Shown here: piece by piece, positions 46,801-55,367 of the stretch
How the letters are laid out: the number at the start of each line of letters is the position of its first letter
Numbering within the stretch: position 1 is the stretch's first letter
Source: Acidobacteriaceae bacterium
Lineage (GTDB): Bacteria > Acidobacteriota > Terriglobia > Terriglobales > Acidobacteriaceae
DNA length: 64,000 nucleotides
Direction: 5' to 3'
NCBI GenBank assembly: GCA_030040425.1
Contig: JASHTS010000112.1
Span: 55,449-119,448 of the forward strand
Notes under the pieces: generated by a model
The model's database searches: none
Seen by the model: the letters and a program-made list of their open reading frames with translations, nothing else
Told to the model about the DNA's origin: nothing
Made by a program: the position numbers and the translations under genes

Positions 46801-49023
46801 GGTGCCTGCTTGCGGATTGGCGCCTGCCAAAACGCCGCTTGAGGAAACTGCGAGGCCTACGGCTGTCAGGCTCGATGCGCCTGAAGTCACGGCCCAGGTC
46901 GTATAGGTCCCCGATCCGCCGGATGCCGTAAGCGCGTAGTTTGGATTCACGCCCGCCGCCACTCCGGGCAATGTGGCCGGGGATGCGACAACCAGCGTCG
47001 CCTCGATGGTGATGCTCACCGTTGTGCTGCCCTTATTGCCGACGGAATCGGTTGCCGTCACGACGACGCTGGAGATCACGCTGGTTGTGCCCGTGTTTGC
47101 AGGCGTGCCGGAGATGACGCCTGTGCTGCTCCCGATCGACAGTCCATTGGGCAGCGTCGACCCGCTGGCCGCAGCCCATGACCACGTATAGCCGGTGCCG
47201 CTGCCGCCGCTGGCAGTAAACGCGGAGGATGTGTACGCCGTGCCTGGGTAGCCCGAAGCCAGCGGGGGCGCTGCGATGCTCAATCCCGGATCGATGGTGA
47301 TGCTCAAAGTGGCTGTGGCGCTATTGCCAACCGAATCGACCACGTTGAACGTAACGCTTGTCGTGCCCGGATTGGCGGGAGTTCCGCTCAATAGTCCGCC
47401 CGCCGAGAGAGTGAGTCCGGAGGGCAGGATTGTGCCGCCGGTCACGATCCACTGATAGCCTGTGCCCGTGCCGCCGCTGGCTGTCAGTTGCTGCGAATAG
47501 CTCGATCCGGTGTAGCCGGTAGGCAACGTCGTCGTGGTAATGCTGACGCCCGCATCGACGACGATGGAGAAGCTTCCGGTGGCGCTGAGATTGGCTACCG
47601 TATCCGTCACCTTGACGGTGAAATTGTCTGTGCCCGTGGTGTCGGTATTGAGGAGCGTGCCCGAGATGACACCCGCCGTCGAGAGCGATAAGCCGCCCGG
47701 AAGCGCACCACCCGTCACCTGCCATGAGTAGTTGCTGGCCGTGCCGGTGCCGCCGGTGGCGGAGAGAGTGCTCTGCGTGTAAAGTCCTGCCACATAGGCA
47801 GTGGGCAAGCTGCGCTGCGTCACGCTCATTGCCGCATAACTGATGGTGAGCGCGTAGCTCTGCGTAGCCGAATCGCCATAGGCATCGGCGGCTTTCACGG
47901 TAAAGTTGAACGTGCCCAAATCCGCGGCTTTGCCGGGCGTGCCGGTGATGGCGCCGCTGCTCGAGTTCAACGAGAGGTCAGACGGCAGCGCACCGGTCGA
48001 AATACTATAAGTGAGCGCGCCCGCGCCGCCGGTGGCCGCAGCGCTACCCGAGAAGGCCACGCCGTAGGTTCCGGTAGTCGGCACAGAGCCGGTGAACGTG
48101 ATGGCTGGAGCCGCGGCGATGGCGATGCTCAGGCTTCCGGAGGTAGCAGTATCCCCGTAAGCGTCTGTCACCGTGACCGTAAAGGAGGCAGTGCCTGCGT
48201 CGGCAGCCTTCGGCGTTCCGGTAATCGCACCCGTGCTCGAATTGAGACTCAAGTCGGCCGGTAAGGAACCGCTCGCGATGACGTAGGTTGACGCGCCGAC
48301 CACGCCGGTAGCGGCCACGCTGCCCGTATAAGCGACGCCGACGTTACCGCCGGGCAACGTGGGCGTGAACGAGATCGTTGGAGCCGTGATGGTGATGGTG
48401 AGCGGCGATGAGGTCACGCTCAACGGCGTGGGTGTGCCCGAGTCCGTGGCTTTGAATGTGAGATTGGTATAGCTGCCGGCGCAGGAAGCGGTGGGCGCCG
48501 TCCCTGAAGCGGTGGTGAGGGTGCCGTTGGACTTGAGAGTCAGGCAGGCAGGCAGCGTGGTGCCGGCGCCCAGCGCCCAGGTGAACGGCGGAATTCCGCC
48601 GCTGGCCTGCAAGGACACCGAGAACGCCGTTCCCACCGCGCCGGTAAGATTGGCGCTGGTGGAGGTCACCGCCGGCATGGCGGGCACGGTTAGGGTGGCG
48701 GAGCCCGATTTGCTGCTGTTGGCGATGGAGGTCGCCGTGACGGTGGCCGTCTGTTGCGCATTTGTGGGCGCAGGCGCGGTATAGGTTGCGGACGTGGTGG
48801 TGGTGTTGGAGAGCGTGCCCGCGCCGCTGACTGTCCAATTCACTCCGGCGCTGTTTTTGTCGTTGGTTACGGTGGCCGTCAATGTCACCGTATCGCTTCC
48901 GTCGACCGTGGTCGACGAGGCCGCCACTGCCACGCTGACGGGTTTGGAACCGCTGCCTCCGCAGCCGGAAAGGCACACCGCGACACCCAACGCAAGAATA
49001 GCCAGAGCGATTCTTTTGCTCAC
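43849..49023 (-). CDS. Giant lipoprotein with about ten putative-Ig (He_PIG) repeats and fibronectin-like C-terminus
   Basis: 1724 residues from a GTG at 49023 that has GGAGG six bases upstream. The N-terminus (MSKRIALAILALGVAVCLSGCGG) is a lipoprotein signal with lipobox LSGC. About ten He_PIG-type Ig units follow, each marked by a G(V/A)ISGTP-like turn and a FTVTVTD-like strand (for example GAITGTPKAADAG, GVISGTPANTGTT). A middle part near residues 1080-1250 resembles carboxypeptidase-regulatory/SdrB-like beta-sandwiches (NSDGSFSFSGVPNGTW). The C-terminal 250 residues have fibronectin-type TFTWTDP and TYYWLINVIDSHGN motifs. Thr/Ser/Gly-rich, no enzymatic motif. Likely a surface-anchored adhesin or polysaccharide-binding stalk. 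It is divergent from the winged-helix regulator at 49380. Confidence 0.92.
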   Translation of the reverse strand: MSKRIALAILALGVAVCLSGCGGSGSKPVSVAVAASSTTVDGSDTVTLTATVTNDKNSAGVNWTVSGAGTLSNTTTTSATYTAPAPTNAQQTATVTATSIANSSKSGSATLTVPAMPAVTSTSANLTGAVGTAFSVSLQASGGIPPFTWALGAGTTLPACLTLKSNGTLTTASGTAPTASCAGSYTNLTFKATDSGTPTPLSVTSSPLTITITAPTISFTPTLPGGNVGVAYTGSVAATGVVGASTYVIASGSLPADLSLNSSTGAITGTPKAADAGTASFTVTVTDAYGDTATSGSLSIAIAAAPAITFTGSVPTTGTYGVAFSGSAAATGGAGALTYSISTGALPSDLSLNSSSGAITGTPGKAADLGTFNFTVKAADAYGDSATQSYALTISYAAMSVTQRSLPTAYVAGLYTQSTLSATGGTGTASNYSWQVTGGALPGGLSLSTAGVISGTLLNTDTTGTDNFTVKVTDTVANLSATGSFSIVVDAGVSITTTTLPTGYTGSSYSQQLTASGGTGTGYQWIVTGGTILPSGLTLSAGGLLSGTPANPGTTSVTFNVVDSVGNSATATLSITIDPGLSIAAPPLASGYPGTAYTSSAFTASGGSGTGYTWSWAAASGSTLPNGLSIGSSTGVISGTPANTGTTSVISSVVVTATDSVGNKGSTTVSITIEATLVVASPATLPGVAAGVNPNYALTASGGSGTYTTWAVTSGASSLTAVGLAVSSSGVLAGANPQAGTATFAVTVTDSEGHVSAAATLSVTVTSGVTLPSTNPSTLGSADAASPYSGTVVATGGSGNYSWTITGMPADGLSASTSGGTLTISGTPASAETVSFTAKITDTTADQSFGPITYTVTVNNALSISTLNGNPLANGFVGVNYTSFVVGSGGSGNLAISASSGLPADNLSAVVSGSELNIQSGTGGPTTAEAVPFTVKLTDTTTSSSVTKSYTLTINTPNGPVLPNASTAVPGPAIDGQAYSASLTAGGGVGPTYTWTVNGAAVPTTGSLALGTSGLSSQFSVSNSGGSGTLSITGNPTSTGELSFTAEIEDNTTGKTSNTLTYSIPVGNPGQTVSGVIGVTNPCGGTTNSNLAAFQVSLSTSPEMTTTSNSDGSFSFSGVPNGTWLVTPSITGPGAAFYGPNRMVTMAGADVINTNFQAALGYTVSGSVSYSGANTGQIYLDLVNSSCPYNPVGYGTSISAAGDFSIRGVAPGTYSLEAIMDLAALGEEQPNAADPTGSASGLSVSFADLPDTSVTMNDPTGLTVGSGPRLFAVAPQESAVVISFGDVGTAIGQEEYTSYTVQWSTTTGGFSSSNQATFKATGINGSDVWIVDALDKNFAGSLANGTAYYFRAMGTNPAGNSPWSYWGGPSTACATTSCAITVTIGSPSEPDTVSGTITIPAGVTIDPGAVLYAGLYDENTNTAYADAIASPVSGANSYSVNVPNGSSYILFGILDENSDGLIDVGDVSNVANNSNNSAISISGSTSGEDVTLPSTSTTSSVLSTYIHDILQGGSSSTRYLTVSVEPQNKLPVAVTLTSGPNLVTPIDLSNLCSSCSTSIAYEFEGNVFGNASNVGDPYVFTVTYSDGTQDTNVTANVTAFGSTTGVVGSPATPTSLAPSGTSSTSTTPTFTWTDPTISGASTYEYQFQLTDSGGNQIWMIPSSGSNSNGFGSSITSITWGTDPTGDTSNTPSVSSLTSGETYYWLINVIDSHGNVAETYTWYQP

Positions 49024-49379
49024 AAGCAGCCTCCAATCGACGACCCAGAGCGAGATATGAAGCCGTTACGGCGAGCAGCCGGCCTAGGGTGCAAGCCAAA
49101 GCCCTCATGAGCCCGTCGGTGATTTCGCGTCAAAATCGCGTGGCGAGAGTTGCAAAATAGGAGGAAAATCAGCCGGACCGAAAAGTCATAGCTAAGCTGC
49201 ATCTTCCAGGGGATGTAGCATATGCATCCGCCCAGAGCGGTCATTGTGGACTCGTTGGGAAGTAATGTTTCGAAAGTTCAGTGGAGTTCGCAAGTTCCGA
49301 GTTCCTTCCTTTTTATTCCCCTGCAAGTTCTAGACAATAAAGAGGAAACTGTGTAACATTCTTCCTACTCTCCCCTGAG
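49024..49379. other. Divergent intergenic region, lipoprotein/regulator
   Basis: 356 bases. Only the GGAGG site of the lipoprotein GTG (reverse strand, about 49030) is clear. AT-rich patches around 49300-49350 may hold the promoter of the regulator gene, but no consensus pair convinced me. No palindrome or gene found. Confidence 0.4.
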
Positions 49380-52367
49380 GTGAATCGGCTGCCCATGCGC
49401 TCTACGCGACAAGGAGAGCGTCTGGCCCTCTGGTCGGCCTTCGAGTTCGACCTTGGGACACTCGGACTGCGGAAACACGGAATCCGGCTTCGACTGGAGC
49501 AGAAGCCGGCGCAGGTGTTGGCGCGTCTCCTCGAGGAGCCGGGACAGCTCGTCGGAAGGGACGAGTTGGTAGACCTCCTCTGGCCCGGTGAACAGCATGG
49601 GGATTTCGACCAGCGTTTGAACAAGGCCATTCATAAGCTCCGTTGCGGTCTCGGAGACGACCCCGGGGATCCCCGGTTCGTGCAAACGTTGAGCGGTTAT
49701 GGATACCGATTCATCGCAGAAGTGGAGTTCGTGAGCCGCAACGGCCGATCAGTCCCTGCATTGGTCCCCAATGGGACGGTCCGGCACGATAGCCCGCCTC
49801 ACTCAAGACGGTTTGATCCTTCTGCCGAAGGCAAAGAACCGGATACATATGCGCCGGAACATTCACCTGGCCGCACGGGCACGCATCCGCATCATGCCGG
49901 GATGCGAACCTCGTTGGAAGGCGCGTGGGCACGAGCCCCGATTTCACTGCACCTCGGCGGGCAAAAGTTTTGGACGATTGCGGCGGGGCTGGCGATCGCG
50001 GCGGCTCTGTTTACAACTTGGATCCTGCATAAGACCAAACAATGGGCGGGCGGGCGCCGATCTGTTGCGGTTCTGCGCTTCACCAACCTGAGCGGAAACC
50101 CGGCCGACCAGTGGCTTTCGACCGCGCTATCGAACTGGCTGTCAAGCGAACTGGCTGCAGGATCGGGACTGCGCGCAATCTCACAGGAACAGATCGCGCA
50201 ATTCTGGTCAGAGCACGGGCTGAGCGATCCCGATCAGGTCAGCCCGAGCTTGCTCGGCAGGATGAACCATGACCTGGGGTCCGACCTTGTACTGACCGGT
50301 TCCTATGCCACATCGGGAACCGATGGCCAGAGCAGAATTCGAGTGGATGTGCAGATGCACGACGCCCGTTCGGGCCAGCTTCTGTTTGTCGTGAGCGCAT
50401 CAGGTTCCCGTACGGAGATTTTCGATCTCGCGTCAAGTGCGGGAGTTCAGTTGAGAAGAAAACTCGGACTCGATGCTCTGGACAGCTCAAACCTGGTCTC
50501 GATGCGCGCCATCTTGCCCACCAATCCCGACGCGGCCCGCTTCTATGCCGAAGGCACCGAAGAGATCGAAAGATACGATCCTGTCGATGCGCGCGTCCTG
50601 CTCGAGAGGGCGGTTGCCTTGGAGCCGGAGCACGCGCTGACTCATGCAGCTTTGAGCACCGCCAATACGATGCTCGGCTTTTCTGAGGACGCGAGAACCG
50701 AGGCAAAGAGCGCTCTCGCGCTCTCCGCCAGTCTGCCTACGGAACAGCGGCTGCTCGTACAGGGTCAATTCGACGAGGCGAACTACGAGTGGGACAAAGC
50801 GGTCGAGGTCTACTCCAGGCTGTTTCAGCTTTTCCCGGACAACGTCGAAAACGGAATTCGCCTTGCTCATGCTCAAACGCTGGCCGGAAAGCCCCTGGTG
50901 GCGCTCGACACCATCGCTCTGATTCATCAGGCGCCGTTCGGATCAGACGACGAGGCCAGAATCGATCTTGCGGAGGCGGCGGCTGCCGCGTCTGTTTCGG
51001 ACTTCCGCCGCCAAAGGAACGCCGCTGTGCGCGCGGCGGAGCTGGCCCGCACGTCGCAGGCAACGGAGCTGGTTGCCCGCGCCGAGGAAGAGCAAGGCGA
51101 AGCCCTCAGAGCTCTGGGAAGCGTTGCCGAGGCCATGACCTTGTGGAAGGACGCGCAGACCCGGTACACGGCCATCGGAGACCGTTCCGCCGTGGCACGC
51201 CTGCTCATCGATCAGGGCCGTGTGCACTGGGAGCAGGGTGATCCTGAGGGAGCGGAAGACAGCTACACCGATGCGGTTCTCATGAGCGAGAAGATCGGGG
51301 ATGAAGCCAACCACGGACGCGCTCTTGCGGCGCTTGCGCAAGTCAGGATGTACTACGTCGGGTGGGCCGAAGGGGAAAAGCTCTGCAATCAGGCACTGTC
51401 GATCTTTCGACGGACGGGCAACAAAGAGGAAGAGGCCTATACGCTAAGCCTGATGGCCGATATTTTATTTACTCACCATGCACAGGCAATCAGCCTTTAC
51501 CAGCAGTCGCTCCAGCTGAGTCGAGAGGTGAATGACCGCAGCCGCATCGCTGGACGTTTGATGGACCTTGGAATTGAGGCCACCGTTCAGGGAAAGCTGA
51601 GTTCGGCAGACAACTATCTGCAGCAATCCCTGGCCCTCTTTCGCCAAACCGGCGAAAGAAACAGGGAAGGACTTCAGCTGAATTTGCTTGCCATCGTTCG
51701 CACGTGGCAAGGCCGGCTCGAAGAGGCTGACAGCCTGTCAGCCCAGGCGGTTGCAATTTTGGGCGCCGTCGGCGATCCCGTTCCCCTTGCCCAAAGCCGC
51801 GAAACCCGCGGAATCGTGCAAATGGAAAAGGCGCGGCTCGTTGACGCCGAAGCCACACTGAAGCTTGCGATCGAAGAACACCGGAACGCCAATAACCCGG
51901 GAGGTGTCGCGATTGCCTCCGGTCAACTGGCCGAGGTCCTGCTCAAAGAGGGAAAGACCGCGGAAAGCCTGGAGGCTCTTCGCGTATACGACGCGTGGCT
52001 GCGGGACGCCTCCAAAACGGAGTTGATTGCTGGAGAACACGTCACGCAAAGAGCCATCGTTGGGGCGCTCTTGGATGCGCACGGCGGCAAATTCGAGCGG
52101 GCAAGGAACGAGGCCTTGACGGCCGTGAGTCAAGCCCTGGCGGCGGATCAAGGAAGCATGCTGATGAAGGCCCGGCTCGCCCTCGGCGAGATTGAATTGC
52201 AGGGCGCCGACCGGGCTGCGGGCCGCCGCGATCTGAATTCTCTTGCGGCGAAAGCAGAAAGCACCGGATTCGGTTTGATCGGTCGGGCTGCACAACAGAC
52301 GATCGCAGCCTACGATCAAAACAGCGCACACGCTTCGAGCCCGATAGAAGCTTCCGGTCGCAATTGA
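49380..52367 (+). CDS. Membrane regulator: OmpR-type winged helix, TM helix, TolB-like domain, TPR repeats
   Basis: 995 residues. An OmpR/PhoB-type winged helix occupies about 20-115 (FEFDLGTLGLRKHG, LVGRDELVDLLWPGE, LSGYGYRFIAEVEF). A single transmembrane helix lies at about 197-215 (AAGLAIAAALFTTWIL). Next is a TolB/FlgO-like domain (SVAVLRFTNLSGNPADQWLS), then a long series of TPR units to the end. This CadC-like architecture is common in Acidobacteriota and suggests DNA binding in the cytoplasm with a periplasmic sensing part. GTG 49380 is the longest start; ATG 49395 is an alternative, and neither has an ideal ribosome-binding site. It is divergent from the giant lipoprotein gene, whose expression it may control (inference). 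Confidence 0.93.
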   Translation: MNRLPMRSTRQGERLALWSAFEFDLGTLGLRKHGIRLRLEQKPAQVLARLLEEPGQLVGRDELVDLLWPGEQHGDFDQRLNKAIHKLRCGLGDDPGDPRFVQTLSGYGYRFIAEVEFVSRNGRSVPALVPNGTVRHDSPPHSRRFDPSAEGKEPDTYAPEHSPGRTGTHPHHAGMRTSLEGAWARAPISLHLGGQKFWTIAAGLAIAAALFTTWILHKTKQWAGGRRSVAVLRFTNLSGNPADQWLSTALSNWLSSELAAGSGLRAISQEQIAQFWSEHGLSDPDQVSPSLLGRMNHDLGSDLVLTGSYATSGTDGQSRIRVDVQMHDARSGQLLFVVSASGSRTEIFDLASSAGVQLRRKLGLDALDSSNLVSMRAILPTNPDAARFYAEGTEEIERYDPVDARVLLERAVALEPEHALTHAALSTANTMLGFSEDARTEAKSALALSASLPTEQRLLVQGQFDEANYEWDKAVEVYSRLFQLFPDNVENGIRLAHAQTLAGKPLVALDTIALIHQAPFGSDDEARIDLAEAAAAASVSDFRRQRNAAVRAAELARTSQATELVARAEEEQGEALRALGSVAEAMTLWKDAQTRYTAIGDRSAVARLLIDQGRVHWEQGDPEGAEDSYTDAVLMSEKIGDEANHGRALAALAQVRMYYVGWAEGEKLCNQALSIFRRTGNKEEEAYTLSLMADILFTHHAQAISLYQQSLQLSREVNDRSRIAGRLMDLGIEATVQGKLSSADNYLQQSLALFRQTGERNREGLQLNLLAIVRTWQGRLEEADSLSAQAVAILGAVGDPVPLAQSRETRGIVQMEKARLVDAEATLKLAIEEHRNANNPGGVAIASGQLAEVLLKEGKTAESLEALRVYDAWLRDASKTELIAGEHVTQRAIVGALLDAHGGKFERARNEALTAVSQALAADQGSMLMKARLALGEIELQGADRAAGRRDLNSLAAKAESTGFGLIGRAAQQTIAAYDQNSAHASSPIEASGRN

Positions 52368-52626
52368 ATCCTGCGCCTGGCTTGCCCAACCGCCGGCGCC
52401 CGCCGACGGCAATCCAAGAAGATTGAGCGGCCGATCTCGACCTTTCGGACGATGCCCGCCTCTTCGACTCCGCTACATTTGCCAAGACGCTCGGTCCGCT
52501 TGCCGGCCGCGACTGGGATGCATCGGTTCCATACAGTTTTTCCTCTTTTGACGAGTCGCCATGGCAGAGTCGGCGCAGGAAAAGCCCGTCGTGCGAACCT
52601 GGAACTGCGCTGGTTGAACTTTTGAT

Positions 52627-52655
52627 TTGACCTGTTTGCGGCGGGAGGGTATGCT
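52627..52655 (+). promoter_or_regulatory. Sigma70 promoter predicted to give a leaderless transcript
   Basis: TTGACC (52627-52632), 17-base spacer, TATGCT (52650-52655). The expected +1 is seven bases after the -10, at 52662, which is the A of the next gene's ATG. A GGGAGGG run inside the spacer is too far for that ATG but could serve the tiny frame at 52651. Confidence 0.5.
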
Positions 52656-52661
52656 CCGGCA

Positions 52662-53087
52662 ATGATCCCTACGGCCGGCCTGAATGTAGCCAAGATCAAG
52701 CAGAACATTGAGGCGTATTGGTTGCAGGACCCGAAGATGAACGGGCCTGTAAAGATCATCTCCGCTGCGCGTGCGGCGAGCCTTGGCGCCCGGCCTGGCC
52801 AGGTCATTCCAGTCGGCGGGTGCGTCGTCTCCGCGAAATTTGTGCTGGGCAGACCGCTGGCAACCGTCGAGAAGATTCTCGGCCTCAAGACCGGGGAGCT
52901 CAGCGGCGGCGGAGCTCTGCTGCGCCTGAACCGCTTCCCGAAGCCCAATGAATTCGATCTGGCCGGCTACACGAATGTGGCCGCCTACCCTGGGTATCCT
53001 CCGGGTCTGGGATCGAATCAGTGGGTTGTGAACGCAAGCATCCCGGCTACGGTTGAGAAACTGGCGGGTCCGGGAGGAACGCTCTGA
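52662..53087 (+). CDS. Small conserved-looking protein of unknown function
   Basis: 141 residues, family not recognised. The sequence is compact and well coded, starting MIPTAGLNVAKIKQNIEAYW, with GPVKIISA, two Gly/Pro-rich turns (GARPGQVIPVGG, YPGYPPGLGSN) and a C-terminal helix. No signal peptide, no transmembrane helix and no catalytic motif are seen. A sigma70-like promoter ends seven bases upstream, so it may be translated from a leaderless mRNA. It is followed 160 bases later by an FkbM methyltransferase gene on the same strand; the two may be separately transcribed. It could be a small cytoplasmic binding protein; I do not assign a function. Confidence 0.7.
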   Translation: MIPTAGLNVAKIKQNIEAYWLQDPKMNGPVKIISAARAASLGARPGQVIPVGGCVVSAKFVLGRPLATVEKILGLKTGELSGGGALLRLNRFPKPNEFDLAGYTNVAAYPGYPPGLGSNQWVVNASIPATVEKLAGPGGTL

Positions 53088-53247
53088 TCCCTCTGCCGAT
53101 CGGCCGGCCAACGCTCCCGCATCTCTCCGTCTCATTTTCCAATCGAATCGGTGGGCGCGTCGATAATCCTGGGCGTATACCCTATCCTGCGGCCCTCGCG
53201 CTCGCCGGCGCGGTCCCCCTCCATGGTCTTGCGCGGGAGTCTGGAAC

Positions 53248-53970
53248 ATGAATCGCATGATTCGCGCGGCGTACCGGCGGCTGGGAATTCTGCATGTGGG
53301 AAGGCGCCGGGTCCGCGACCTGATGGATTTCATCGAGGACCGCAGAATCACGCTGGTGATCGACGTGGGCGCGAATGTGGGCCAGTTCGGCGACTGGCTG
53401 CGCCGGAACGGATATCGGGGCAAGATTCTTTCCTTTGAGCCCGGGCGCGTGGAGTACGCTGCTCTTGCACAGAGGGCGGAAGGCGACGGCAACTGGGAAG
53501 CCTTCCACTGCGGGCTGGGCGCGGCATCGGGAACGGCGGTTCTGCACGTCTCCAAGCTTTCCGTGTTCAATTCATTTCTGGGGCTGAGCGCGGCGGCCAG
53601 GCTGCACGACGAGCGCATGGCCGTGGACCATACGGAAGAAATCGCGGTGCGCACCCTGGATGAGATCGATGTGCCGGCGGCGGAAAACGTCCTGCTGAAG
53701 ATCGATACGCAGGGATATGAGAGGCAGGTGCTCGAGGGCGGCCGGCTGAGCCTTGCGCGTATGAGCGGCATCCTCATGGAACTGCCCGTGATTGGCACGT
53801 ATGAAGGCGAGTGGGCGTTCCATGAGGCGCTCCGGTACATGGCCGAAGCAGGCTTTGTGCCGGCGCAGATGCAGCCGGTGGGCTTTCACACGGCGGATAC
53901 GGTGGCGGCGGTGGAGTTCGACTGCCTGTTTCGGCCGCGCAGCGAGATTGATGGCAAAGCAGCGAATTAG
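53248..53970 (+). CDS. FkbM-family SAM-dependent methyltransferase
   Basis: 240 residues. SAM-binding motif I is VIDVGANVGQF at 38-48; the acidic strand end ILSFEPGRVEY follows, and LLKIDTQGYERQVLEGG near 151-167 is the diagnostic FkbM motif. FkbM proteins methylate hydroxyl groups on sugars or natural products. No signal peptide. The ATG has GGGAG eight bases upstream. No glycosyltransferase neighbours are seen, so its target (surface glycan or other small molecule) is unknown. Confidence 0.92.
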   Translation: MNRMIRAAYRRLGILHVGRRRVRDLMDFIEDRRITLVIDVGANVGQFGDWLRRNGYRGKILSFEPGRVEYAALAQRAEGDGNWEAFHCGLGAASGTAVLHVSKLSVFNSFLGLSAAARLHDERMAVDHTEEIAVRTLDEIDVPAAENVLLKIDTQGYERQVLEGGRLSLARMSGILMELPVIGTYEGEWAFHEALRYMAEAGFVPAQMQPVGFHTADTVAAVEFDCLFRPRSEIDGKAAN

Positions 53971-53988
53971 CCGCCTGGCGAATGAGCA

Positions 53989-54020
53989 AGTCGGCAAGGC
54001 AGCGAGTCGGCAAGGCAGCG
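53989..54020. repeat. Tandem 16-bp repeat, two copies
   Basis: AGTCGGCAAGGCAGCG occurs twice in tandem (53989-54004 and 54005-54020) between the convergent FkbM and DsbD-alpha-like genes. Likely a non-coding replication-slippage repeat. Confidence 0.6.
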
Positions 54021-54063
54021 AGTTCGCACGTCAGCGCGTCACGCTTCCGCCGCAGTCGGTCCC

Positions 54064-54663
54064 CTATTTTCCCAGGAAATCGATGGGCACGGTGATGGTC
54101 TTGGGAGGCAGGCACTGGTTGTCATTGCAGGCCTGGTAGTGGAGTTTGGCCTGGATGGCGTGCTCGCCCGCCTCGGCGATAAGGCGCGCGCGGATGACGA
54201 AGTCGCCGGTGTAGACGCTGAGTTTCGTGGTGGGGTCGATGGGAAGCGTGATCTCGACGCCGGCCGGGTAGTCTGTTGCCTCGAGGCGCACGCCGGCGCC
54301 GGCAGGCAGCGAGAGCGTCGTGGGAATGAGGAACGTGCTCGAGGGCGTGTGCGAGTTGATGTGCATCCCTTGCGCAACGCGAAAGTGCAGGCTTACCGCG
54401 CTGGGCTTGCCGGCAGGAATGGTCACCTGCGTGGGGTAGAGATAAGCGACCGAGGCGGTCGCGAGGGGCGAGCGCTCGGGCGGATTGGCGGGAACGATCT
54501 GCGCGCGCGATTCCAGCGCCAGGAGAAAAACGACGAAGACAGCGGCGGCGCGGAGGCTGCGTGCGGCCAACTTTATGAGCGGTTGAGATGCCTCGGTTTC
54601 CCGGGTCTCAAAAGCGAGACCTGGGGCGTCCGCTGCTCGCGCCGATAAATACGTCTGGCTCAT
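54064..54663 (-). CDS. DsbD N-terminal (alpha) domain-like exported protein
   Basis: 199 residues from ATG 54663. A hydrophobic N-terminal segment (AAAVFVVFLLALESRAQ, about 39-55) is a signal or anchor. The rest is a beta-sandwich like the periplasmic alpha domain of DsbD, with the paired cysteines Cys179 and Cys184 in YQACNDNQCLPP, matching the Cys pair of DsbD-alpha. Full-length DsbD normally follows this domain with eight membrane helices and a thioredoxin domain; here only the alpha domain is present. The start is one base past the TGA of the TlpA gene, so the pair is translationally coupled. It probably exchanges electrons with that TlpA-like protein. Confidence 0.85.
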   Translation of the reverse strand: MSQTYLSARAADAPGLAFETRETEASQPLIKLAARSLRAAAVFVVFLLALESRAQIVPANPPERSPLATASVAYLYPTQVTIPAGKPSAVSLHFRVAQGMHINSHTPSSTFLIPTTLSLPAGAGVRLEATDYPAGVEITLPIDPTTKLSVYTGDFVIRARLIAEAGEHAIQAKLHYQACNDNQCLPPKTITVPIDFLGK

Positions 54664-54664
54664 G

Positions 54665-55348
54665 TCACTGCGCGAGGGCCTTCTTGATGTTGGCTTCCAT
54701 CGCGCTTTCCGAGGAGAGCCCCATCTGCGCGGCAACCACGGTTCCCTTGCGATCGATGAAGAAGGACGTGGGCAGCGCGTCCACGCCGCCGTAGGGTTCA
54801 CTGATGCTGTCGCCGTCGATGAGCACCGGATAAGGCATCTTCATCTGCTGAACGAATCGGGCGACGTCGGCTTTGTCCTTGACCCAGCCGGCCTTGTCGC
54901 TGGGCTTGAGATCGTCGCCCTCGGCGTCGACGCCGAGGACCTCGAAACCCTGGGATGCGTACTTATCGCGCAACGCGACCAGCCAGGGAGTCTCGATCTT
55001 GCAGGGGCCGCACCAGGTGGCCCAGAAGTTGACGAGCACGGCTTTGCCGCGGTAACTGGCGAGCGAGACTTTCTTTCCTGCCAGATCGTCGAGAGCGAAG
55101 GCCGGCGCGAGTTTGCCCTGGAGACTGGTGGCGGCATTGGCGAAGGGCGAGCCCGAAGGCGCGTCTGGATCGGCGGCAACCGAGGCGTCGGCGATCAGCT
55201 CGCCCTGGTGCTCGGCGAGGATGCGGGCACGCGCGGCGGCCTGCTCACGGTATTCCCAGTTGGCCCACCCGGCCCAGGCAAAGATCGCAAAGAGAAGGAG
55301 AACGATGCCAAGAACCAGCGTGTTGCGGCGGATGGGGAGAGACTTCAT
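54665..55348 (-). CDS. Membrane-anchored TlpA/ResA-like thiol-disulfide oxidoreductase
   Basis: 227 residues from ATG 55348. A single N-terminal transmembrane helix (about 10-30) tethers a thioredoxin-fold domain facing the periplasm; the active site is WCGPC at 112-116, in FWATWCGPCKIETPW, with cis-Pro near ALPTSFFIDRKG. The family reduces disulfides in the periplasm, often in cytochrome c maturation or protein quality control. The downstream DsbD-alpha-like gene starts one base after its stop. The frame continues a little further upstream, to 55378, without a ribosome-binding site. It is divergent from kdsD. Confidence 0.92.
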   Translation of the reverse strand: MKSLPIRRNTLVLGIVLLLFAIFAWAGWANWEYREQAAARARILAEHQGELIADASVAADPDAPSGSPFANAATSLQGKLAPAFALDDLAGKKVSLASYRGKAVLVNFWATWCGPCKIETPWLVALRDKYASQGFEVLGVDAEGDDLKPSDKAGWVKDKADVARFVQQMKMPYPVLIDGDSISEPYGGVDALPTSFFIDRKGTVVAAQMGLSSESAMEANIKKALAQ

Positions 55349-55367
55349 GCTTCTATTGTACGTAAGG

